Positions 6,740 through 12,455 of a stretch of 14,331 nt of DNA are shown piece by piece (positions within the stretch are counted from its first letter, which is position 1; each line of letters begins with the position of its first letter). The stretch covers positions 11,316-25,646 of the forward strand of contig CAJUGP010000031.1 in NCBI GenBank assembly GCA_910586365.1, read 5' to 3'. The DNA is from an uncultured Christensenella sp. (GTDB lineage Bacteria; Bacillota; Clostridia; Christensenellales; Borkfalkiaceae). Under the pieces are notes generated by a model. That model was not told the DNA's origin. It saw only the letters and a program-made list of their open reading frames with translations, and ran no database searches. The translations under genes and the position numbers were made by a program.

Positions 6740-6882
6740 ATAGTGAGGGGCGAGGGTGGAGGCGATTGCGAGAGCAATCGGTTTGCGTCGGATTGTCGGG
6801 AAACAAAAATGATTCGTCGCAAACTGCACACCGCAGTGCGGTGTGCACCGGGGCGCGCCGCCAAAGGCGCGACCCTCACTAT
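6740..6882 (+). ncRNA. hairpin-rich element after tRNA-Leu, candidate structured RNA or MITE-like repeat
   Basis: This non-coding stretch is enclosed by a 10-bp inverted repeat (ATAGTGAGGG at 6740-6749; CCCTCACTAT at 6873-6882), extendable by two pairs past one mismatch. Inside are four hairpins. HP1 (6763-6780) is a perfect 7-bp stem with a GAGA tetraloop. HP2 (6781-6824) has 7 bp, one mismatch, six further pairs including two G-T, and a 16-base loop. HP3 (6825-6847) is a perfect 10-bp stem with a 3-base loop. HP4 (6854-6871) is a 6-bp GC stem with a 6-base loop. HP1, HP2 and HP3 abut without spacers. I do not recognise a known RNA family. It could be a non-autonomous repeat, an RNA processed from the tRNA-Leu transcript, or a strong bidirectional barrier between the convergent tRNA-Leu and lipase transcripts. 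Confidence 0.55.
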
Positions 6883-6890
6883 CCGCACCA
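6870..6890 (+). repeat. direct repeat copy 2: duplicated tRNA-Leu tail with CCA
   Basis: This is an exact 21-base copy of 6707-6727. Identity stops abruptly on both sides: the preceding bases belong to HP4 (GGCG against GAGTT in the tRNA), and the following bases are ATTAAT against GATAAA. There is no upstream tRNA body, so this is not a second tRNA gene. The copy contains the distal arm of the outer inverted repeat. Confidence 0.9.
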
Positions 6891-6916
6891 ATTAATATCA
6901 GAAAAGATAAGTGCAG

Positions 6917-7693
6917 TCAAAATCCCATGTCGGCAAGCTCTTCGCACAGTCCGACGTAAAAGGCGTAAATCTTTTCTTTTTTCTTTTTGCTTGCCATGAA
7001 ATCGACGATCTGCGAATGGGAAAGGGAATCGTTCGTGCAGTTTCCCCGATAAGTTCCGAATGCCGCCGAGGAAACGGAAACAACTCCGTCGCAGGCGTCA
7101 TTACCCAAACGGCGGTAAAAGGCGAGCGGAATGCCCATAACAAAGTCGTCGCGGCTGCGTTCGAGCGTAGCGGAAAAGCTTTGGCAATAAATGGGTTCGG
7201 GTACGCTTTGCGGCTTCATGCTTTCGGGCGCGCTTTGCAGCTGTTTGCAGACCGCAAGCGCGTCGGGGTGCTTGTCGCCGAAGATACGGTACCAAAAATT
7301 GATCCAAAAAGCGACGAAACGTTTTACGGGCTTTGGCAAACGCATGATAGAGGATGCCACGGGCGAACCGCCGTGCGGCGTGCAAAGCGTCGTGAGCGAG
7401 GCGACTTTTTGATCCATGCCGAGTTGATTGATCATATAAATCGCATCGAGCCCGCCTTTCGAGTGCGCGATGATATTTACTTTTTCGGCATGTTCCGTTT
7501 GCAAAATATTTTCGATATGCTTTTTTAATTGTTCCGCATTGTTTTCGATCGTGCCGAACCCGTCGGTTTTTGCGGTATAAACCGTAAAACCGCGTCGTTT
7601 GAGCGTTTTTTCGATTCTTCCGAACGCCTTAAAAAACTTAACGTCTTTGAGTATGATTCCGTGCGCTAAAACAACGGGATAACGTGTCGTCAT
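6917..7693 (-). CDS. cytoplasmic lipase/esterase-like alpha/beta hydrolase
   Basis: This 258-residue protein resembles bacterial triacylglycerol-lipase-type alpha/beta hydrolases. The N-terminus PVVLAHGI (6-13) supplies the oxyanion-hole HG. The nucleophile elbow AHSKGG has serine S78, and the following TPHGGSPVA (105-113) is typical of these lipases. The likely catalytic acid is D202 (NDACDGVVSVSS) and the histidine H226 (SLSHSQIVDF), so the triad looks complete. There is no signal peptide or lipobox, so it probably acts in the cytoplasm on a small ester or lipid; the substrate cannot be named. The start is supported by AAGGATG 6-7 bases before the ATG. It is transcribed divergently from the sirtuin gene and convergently with tRNA-Leu, and appears to be a single-gene unit. 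Confidence 0.85.
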   Translation of the reverse strand: MTTRYPVVLAHGIILKDVKFFKAFGRIEKTLKRRGFTVYTAKTDGFGTIENNAEQLKKHIENILQTEHAEKVNIIAHSKGGLDAIYMINQLGMDQKVASLTTLCTPHGGSPVASSIMRLPKPVKRFVAFWINFWYRIFGDKHPDALAVCKQLQSAPESMKPQSVPEPIYCQSFSATLERSRDDFVMGIPLAFYRRLGNDACDGVVSVSSAAFGTYRGNCTNDSLSHSQIVDFMASKKKKEKIYAFYVGLCEELADMGF

Positions 7694-7724
7694 GTTTTCA
7701 TCCTTAACAGAACGCTTTGATACA

Positions 7725-7753
7725 ATTATACAACGAAAAAATCATGAAAGCAA
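7725..7753 (-). promoter_or_regulatory. promoter of the lipase-like gene
   Basis: On the minus strand, a TTGCTT -35 (7753-7748), a 17-bp spacer and a perfect TATAAT -10 (7730-7725) lie about 32 bp upstream of the lipase ATG. The -35 and spacing are the same as in the candidate tRNA-Ser promoter. Confidence 0.75.
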
Positions 7754-7783
7754 GGTTTCGGATAAAAGAAATGCAAGCCTTGC
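7750..7783. promoter_or_regulatory. GCAAG half-sites between divergent promoters, possible operator
   Basis: The 11-bp palindrome GCAAG-C-CTTGC (7773-7783) sits 2 bp upstream of the sirtuin -35. A further GCAAG (7750-7754) overlaps the lipase -35 and forms a wider inverted repeat, GCAAGG...CCTTGC (7750-7755 and 7778-7783). A regulator bound here could control both genes. The arms are short, so chance is possible. Confidence 0.3.
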
Positions 7784-7785
7784 GT

Positions 7786-7814
7786 TTGATTTTTTTTCGG
7801 TTTTGTGTTATAAT
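7786..7814 (+). promoter_or_regulatory. promoter of the sirtuin-miaB-mutSL cluster
   Basis: A TTGATT -35 (7786-7791), a 17-bp spacer of mostly T residues and a perfect TATAAT -10 (7809-7814) are present. The expected start is near 7821, giving a leader of only ~17 bases before the sirtuin ATG. No other convincing promoter is seen before miaB, so this probably drives the whole cluster. Confidence 0.78.
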
Positions 7815-7837
7815 CTTGTAACAAGGTTGGATTGCAC

Positions 7838-8557
7838 ATGGAAGATAAAATTACGGTCTTAAAAGAGTTTGCGCAAGAGTGCGGCAAGATCGTCTTTTTC
7901 GGCGGCGCAGGCGTTTCGACCGAGAGCGGCATTCCCGATTTCCGTTCGCAGGACGGGCTGTATCATATGCAGTACGCCGTTCCGCCCGAAACGATTTTAA
8001 GCAGCGGTTATTTCTATTCGCATACCGAAGATTTTTACCGTTTTTACCGCGAAAAAATGCTTTGCTTTACCGCGAAACCCAACGCGGCGCATAAAAAACT
8101 TGCCGAGTGGGAACGATCGGGAAAGCTGCTTGCCGTCGTAACGCAGAACATCGACGGGTTGCATCAAACGGCAGGCTCGAAAAACGTGTACGAATTGCAC
8201 GGAAGCGTGCATCGGAATCGGTGTCTGCAATGCGGAAAAGCATATTCCGCCGAGACGATCGGGCGAACGCAAGGAATTCCGCGTTGTGCTTGCGGGGGAC
8301 TGATCAAGCCCGACGTCGTTTTATACGGCGAGCCGCTCGACGAGAAGGTCGTGCAAGGCGCGTTAAACGCGATCGGTCGTGCGGATATGCTGATCGTTGC
8401 GGGAACGTCGCTCACCGTTTATCCTGCCGCGGGATTTTTGCGTTATTTCCGCGGAAAACGGCTCGTCCTCATCAATCGGAGCGAAACGCCGCTCGACGGC
8501 TCGTGCGACCTTGTTCTGCGCGCGAACGTGGGCGAAGTGCTTTCGCAAATCGATTAG
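7838..8557 (+). CDS. cobB: sirtuin, NAD-dependent protein deacylase
   Basis: This 239-residue Sir2-family enzyme removes acetyl (or other acyl) groups from protein lysines, consuming NAD+ and releasing nicotinamide and O-acyl-ADP-ribose. The Rossmann NAD motif GGAGVSTESGIPDFRS (22-37) is intact, as are TQNIDGLH (102-109) and the catalytic histidine H121 in ELHGS. A four-cysteine zinc site is present (C129, C132, C150, C152; C-X2-C-X17-C-X-C), as are GTSLTVYPAAG (189-199) and INRSETP (212-218). The ATG at 7838 is preferred. A TTG at 7832 would add two residues and sits 5 bases after AAGG (7823-7826), so it cannot be excluded. Its stop is 25 bp before miaB, suggesting a shared transcript. The acyl preference cannot be read from the sequence. 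Confidence 0.95.
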   Translation: MEDKITVLKEFAQECGKIVFFGGAGVSTESGIPDFRSQDGLYHMQYAVPPETILSSGYFYSHTEDFYRFYREKMLCFTAKPNAAHKKLAEWERSGKLLAVVTQNIDGLHQTAGSKNVYELHGSVHRNRCLQCGKAYSAETIGRTQGIPRCACGGLIKPDVVLYGEPLDEKVVQGALNAIGRADMLIVAGTSLTVYPAAGFLRYFRGKRLVLINRSETPLDGSCDLVLRANVGEVLSQID

Positions 8558-8582
8558 TAAGCCAACACAAAAGGAACAAAGA

Positions 8583-9893
8583 ATGAATTACCATATCGAA
8601 ACATACGGCTGTCAGATGAATTTGCATGAAACGGAGAAGATAGCCGGTATTTTGCAGCAAGAGGGATATACGAACGTTTCTTGCATAGAAGAGGCGGACA
8701 TTATCGTTTTTAATACCTGCTGTATCCGCGAAAATGCCGAAAATCATGCGTTCGGCAATTTAGGCGCGCTCAAAAAATTAAAACGCGCCAACAAAAACCT
8801 CATCGTGGCGGTGGGCGGCTGCATGGTGCAGGAAGAGGGCAAGGCGCAGTATCTGAAAGAAAAATTTCCCTTTATCGATATTTTATTCGGCACGCACAAT
8901 CTTTCGCGGTTGGGGGAGCTGATCCGCCGCCGCAGAACCGAAAAGAAAACACTGATCGAGCTGTTCCCCGCGCGCGAGGGCGCGGAAGACGGCGTGGAAC
9001 CCGTTCGCACGAGCTTCCCGAACGCATGGGTCAATATTACGTACGGCTGTAATAATTTTTGCTCTTACTGCATCGTGCCTTATGTGCGCGGACGCGAAAT
9101 ATCGCGCGATAAAGCCGATATTCTGCGCGAAGTGGAAGCGCTTTGCGCGGCGGGGTATAAGGAAATCACCCTGCTCGGGCAGAACGTCAATTCCTATTGC
9201 GGTGCGGACGGCACGCGTTTTTATGAATTGCTCGACGAAGTCGCTACCGTCGCCGAGGGCGTGCGCATTCGCTTCATGACCTCGCACCCCAAGGATTTTT
9301 CCGCCGAGCTTGTTTGCGTCATGAAGGCGCATTCCAATATCTGCAAGCTCCTTCATCTTCCCGCGCAATCGGGATCGAACCGTATTCTTTCGCTCATGAA
9401 CAGGCGTTATACGCGGGAAAAGTACCTCGAACATATCGCTCTTTTGCGCAGGGAAATTCCCGAATGTGCCGTGACGACCGATCTTATCGTGGCGTTTCCC
9501 ACGGAAACCGAAGAGGAATTTTGCGAAACGCTTTCGCTCGTGAAGGAGGCGGACTTTTCTTCGGCGTTTACCTTCGTTTATTCGCCGCGCACGGGAACGA
9601 AAGCCGCGCAGATGGAAGGAAGGATTAGCGAAGAGATCGCCAAAGACAGGATCATGCGTCTTATCGATTGCGTCAACGAGAACACGCGGAAAATGAGCGC
9701 GCGCTACGTGGGCAAGACCGTCCGCGTGCTGTGCGAGGATTACGACGAAAAACGCTCGCTGTATCTCGGAAGAGACGAATACGGCAGAATGGGGTATTTT
9801 ACAAGCGAAAAAAACCGCGTCGGAGAGTTTGTGGAAATAAAGGTAGACCGCGCAAGCGGAATTTCACTCTTCGGCAGCGTAACGGGAGAATAA
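8583..9893 (+). CDS. miaB: MiaB, tRNA-2-methylthio-N6-dimethylallyladenosine synthase
   Basis: This 436-residue radical-SAM methylthiotransferase converts i6A37 to ms2i6A37 in tRNAs reading UNN codons. The N-terminal UPF0004 domain binds an auxiliary 4Fe-4S cluster through C10 (TYGCQMN), C46 (FNTCCIRENA) and C80 (VGGCM). The radical-SAM cluster motif CNNFCSYC has C156, C160 and C163, followed by VPYVRGREISR (165-175). The C-terminal ~65 residues fit the TRAM RNA-binding domain (VGKTVRVLCEDYDE onward). The start at 8583 is set by AAAGGA 7 bases upstream and the MiaB-like N-terminus; the frame runs open upstream only as an overlap with the sirtuin gene. The mutS start follows after 3 bp. The QMN and NTCCIRENA signatures favour MiaB over the relatives MtaB and RimO. 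Confidence 0.96.
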   Translation: MNYHIETYGCQMNLHETEKIAGILQQEGYTNVSCIEEADIIVFNTCCIRENAENHAFGNLGALKKLKRANKNLIVAVGGCMVQEEGKAQYLKEKFPFIDILFGTHNLSRLGELIRRRRTEKKTLIELFPAREGAEDGVEPVRTSFPNAWVNITYGCNNFCSYCIVPYVRGREISRDKADILREVEALCAAGYKEITLLGQNVNSYCGADGTRFYELLDEVATVAEGVRIRFMTSHPKDFSAELVCVMKAHSNICKLLHLPAQSGSNRILSLMNRRYTREKYLEHIALLRREIPECAVTTDLIVAFPTETEEEFCETLSLVKEADFSSAFTFVYSPRTGTKAAQMEGRISEEIAKDRIMRLIDCVNENTRKMSARYVGKTVRVLCEDYDEKRSLYLGRDEYGRMGYFTSEKNRVGEFVEIKVDRASGISLFGSVTGE

Positions 9894-9896
9894 AAC

Positions 9897-12455
9897 ATGG
9901 CACTTTCGCCGATGATGGAACACTATTTGTCCGTAAAAGAAAAGTATAAAAACTGCGTGGTTTTTTACCGTCTCGGAGATTTTTACGAGATGTTTTTCGA
10001 GGACGCGCTGCGCGTGAGCGGACTTTTGGATCTCACGCTCACGGGGCGCGACTGCGGACTCAAAGAACGCGCGCCCATGTGCGGCATTCCCTTTCATGCC
10101 GCCGATGCGTACATTGCAAAACTCGTCGCGCTCGGCGAACGCGTCGCCATCTGCGAACAGCTTTCCGACCCCAAAGCGGGCAAAGGCATCGTGGAGCGGG
10201 ACGTTATCCGCGTCGTTTCGGCGGGTACGGTGATCGAAGAGAGCTTGCTCGACGAAAAGAAAAGCAATTATATCGCATGCTGCTGTAAAAAAGGGGAGAA
10301 GTACGCGCTCGCCTGGGCAGATATTACGACGGGAGAACTGTGCGCCTGCGAGGAAGAAAACGGCGAAAAGCTGATTTCCACGCTTGTCGGGCTGTCCGTT
10401 TCCGAGGTCATCTGCAACGAAGAACTGTTGTTCGACGTAAAAGAATTGACAGAGCGCGAGCGTTCGCTTCCCGCCTTTTCCTGCTATCTTACACGCGCGT
10501 TTGAACGCGCCGTTTGCGAAAAAGCGGTGAAAGAACAGCTCGGCGTCGCTTCGAGCGACGCATTGGGCTTTGCCGAACGCCCCGTTTGCCTGTTTGCGGT
10601 AGGCGCGCTGTTTGAATATTTGAATGAAACGCAGAAACATGCCTTGCGCAATTTCAATACTGTAACCTTCCGCGACGGCGAAAAACTCATGAAACTCGAT
10701 CCCGTTGCGCTGCGCAATCTCGAAATTCTGAAAAACAACGCCGAGGGCAAAACGTACGGTTCGCTTTTATGGGTGCTCGATAAAACGCGGACGGGCATGG
10801 GCGCGCGCAAGCTTGCCGCCAACCTCGTTGCGCCGCTGTGCGACAAAGAGACGATCGAACGCCGTCTTGACGCCGTGGAAGAGCTTTGCAACGCGAGCGT
10901 CATGCGCATGGGGATCTACGACGCGCTCGGGGGCGTACGCGATATCGAACGGCTTACGGGGCGGATTTCAAACGGCAATCTGCAACCGCGCGACTGCTTG
11001 GCGCTGGGCGCGTCGCTCTCGGTCGTGCCGACGCTGAAATTTCAGCTTTCGGGTTTTCATTCCGCGCTCTTGAACGAAATCGCGGAGAACCTCGTCGATA
11101 CGAAAGAGATCTGCGATTTGCTCGAACGCGCGATTTCGCCCGAGGCGACCACGCTGAAAGAGGGAAACTATATCCGCAGAGGGTATGACGCGCAGCTCGA
11201 CGAATTGCGAGAGGTGAAAAACGACGGCAAAACGCTTGTTTCACAGCTCGAAACGCGCGAACGCGAAAAGACGGGCATTCGCACGCTGCGCGTGGGGTAT
11301 AACCGCGTGTTCGGATACTTTATCGAGGTGAGCAAGTCGTTTGTCGATAAAGTTCCCTACACGTACATCCGCCGCCAAACGCTCACGAACGGCGAACGGT
11401 TTACGACCGAAGAGCTGCAAGCGCTGGAAACGAAAATCCTTTCAAGCGACGATAAAAGCGTGCGGCTCGAAGAGCATTTGTATAACGAATTAAAAGAAAT
11501 TCTCGTGCGGAATATCGGGCTGTTGCAGCAAATTTCTTCGGCGATCGCCTCGCTCGACTGCGTTCTTTCGCTTGCGGTCGTCTCCAAAGAGAACAAATAC
11601 TGCCGCCCCGTTATCACGGACGGCGATACGCTTCAAATCGAAGAGGGAAGGCACCCCGTCGTGGAAGCGATCTCGCGCGATCGGTTTATCCCGAACGGCT
11701 GCTTGCTCGACTGCGGCGAAAACCGTACGGCGATCATTACGGGTCCGAATATGGCGGGGAAGAGTACGTATCTTCGGCAGACCGCTCTTATCGTGCTCAT
11801 GGCGCATGTCGGCTGTTTCGTGCCCGCGAAGAGCGCGCAGGTTCCGCTTTGCGACCGTATTTTTACGCGGATCGGCGCAAGCGATAATCTGATTTTGGAT
11901 CGAAGCACCTTTATGGTGGAAATGACCGAAGTTGCAAATATTCTGCGCAACGCGACCGAGCGCAGCCTGCTCATCATGGACGAAGTGGGGCGCGGTACGA
12001 GCACGTATGACGGGCTTTCGATCGCTTGGTCGGTGATCGAGTATCTCAGCGGAAAAGTGGGCGCGAAAACGCTGTTTGCGACGCATTATCACGAGTTGAC
12101 CGAGCTGGAAGGGCAGTTGGACGGCGTTAAAAATTATAAAGTCAGCGTTCGGGAGATCGCAGGCAAAGTTGTATTCTTGCGCAAGATCGTGCGCGGCGGT
12201 GCGTCGCGCAGCTTCGGCGTGGAAGTCGCGGAAATCGCGGGCGTGCCGCAGGAAGTTACCTCGCGCGCAAAGGAAATTCTCCGTTCGCTTGAAAAGCGCG
12301 ATAAAAACGCGCGCATCAGCGACGCGCCGCACGAAGAGGACTTGCCCGAACATGCAATCGATCTGCGCGGCGAATTACAGGATCTCGACGTAAACGCTTT
12401 AACGCCGTTGCAGGCGCTCTCTTTGCTCTCGGAGTGGAAGGAGAAACTGAAATGA
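9897..12455 (+). CDS. mutS: DNA mismatch repair protein MutS
   Basis: This 852-residue protein has the usual MutS1 length. It recognises base mismatches and small loops and, on ATP binding, slides and recruits MutL. The N-terminal mismatch-binding domain has the F-Y-E wedge motif at residues 29-31 (GDFYEMFFEDA). The lever/clamp region follows. The ATPase has Walker A GPNMAGKST (616-624), the FMVEMTEVANIL segment, Walker B LLIMDEVGRGTSTYDG and the ATHYHEL histidine loop. The C-terminal helix-turn-helix dimer region includes a tail resembling the family's ending (DLDVNALTPLQALSLLSEWKEKL). GGGAG lies 8 bases before the ATG. The mutL start overlaps its stop by four bases. Confidence 0.98.
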   Translation: MALSPMMEHYLSVKEKYKNCVVFYRLGDFYEMFFEDALRVSGLLDLTLTGRDCGLKERAPMCGIPFHAADAYIAKLVALGERVAICEQLSDPKAGKGIVERDVIRVVSAGTVIEESLLDEKKSNYIACCCKKGEKYALAWADITTGELCACEEENGEKLISTLVGLSVSEVICNEELLFDVKELTERERSLPAFSCYLTRAFERAVCEKAVKEQLGVASSDALGFAERPVCLFAVGALFEYLNETQKHALRNFNTVTFRDGEKLMKLDPVALRNLEILKNNAEGKTYGSLLWVLDKTRTGMGARKLAANLVAPLCDKETIERRLDAVEELCNASVMRMGIYDALGGVRDIERLTGRISNGNLQPRDCLALGASLSVVPTLKFQLSGFHSALLNEIAENLVDTKEICDLLERAISPEATTLKEGNYIRRGYDAQLDELREVKNDGKTLVSQLETREREKTGIRTLRVGYNRVFGYFIEVSKSFVDKVPYTYIRRQTLTNGERFTTEELQALETKILSSDDKSVRLEEHLYNELKEILVRNIGLLQQISSAIASLDCVLSLAVVSKENKYCRPVITDGDTLQIEEGRHPVVEAISRDRFIPNGCLLDCGENRTAIITGPNMAGKSTYLRQTALIVLMAHVGCFVPAKSAQVPLCDRIFTRIGASDNLILDRSTFMVEMTEVANILRNATERSLLIMDEVGRGTSTYDGLSIAWSVIEYLSGKVGAKTLFATHYHELTELEGQLDGVKNYKVSVREIAGKVVFLRKIVRGGASRSFGVEVAEIAGVPQEVTSRAKEILRSLEKRDKNARISDAPHEEDLPEHAIDLRGELQDLDVNALTPLQALSLLSEWKEKLK

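Noticed and set aside
6707..6890. CRISPR array or second tRNA gene
   Set aside because: There are only two repeat copies with one unequal, self-complementary spacer, and copy 2 lacks any D arm, anticodon arm or 5' acceptor strand.
6583..6891. 102-codon minus-strand frame across tRNA-Leu and the hairpin element
   Set aside because: Its translation is antisense to a tRNA and to palindromic DNA, a familiar source of false proteins; no start signal supports it.
6766..6999. 77-codon plus-strand frame starting inside hairpin 1
   Set aside because: It begins within stem-loop sequence, crosses the distal repeat and runs into the antisense of the lipase; no ribosome site and arbitrary composition.
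6911..7528. 205-codon plus-strand open frame opposite the lipase gene
   Set aside because: It is the antisense of a gene with a complete catalytic triad, promoter and ribosome site; it has no family features and no ribosome site of its own.
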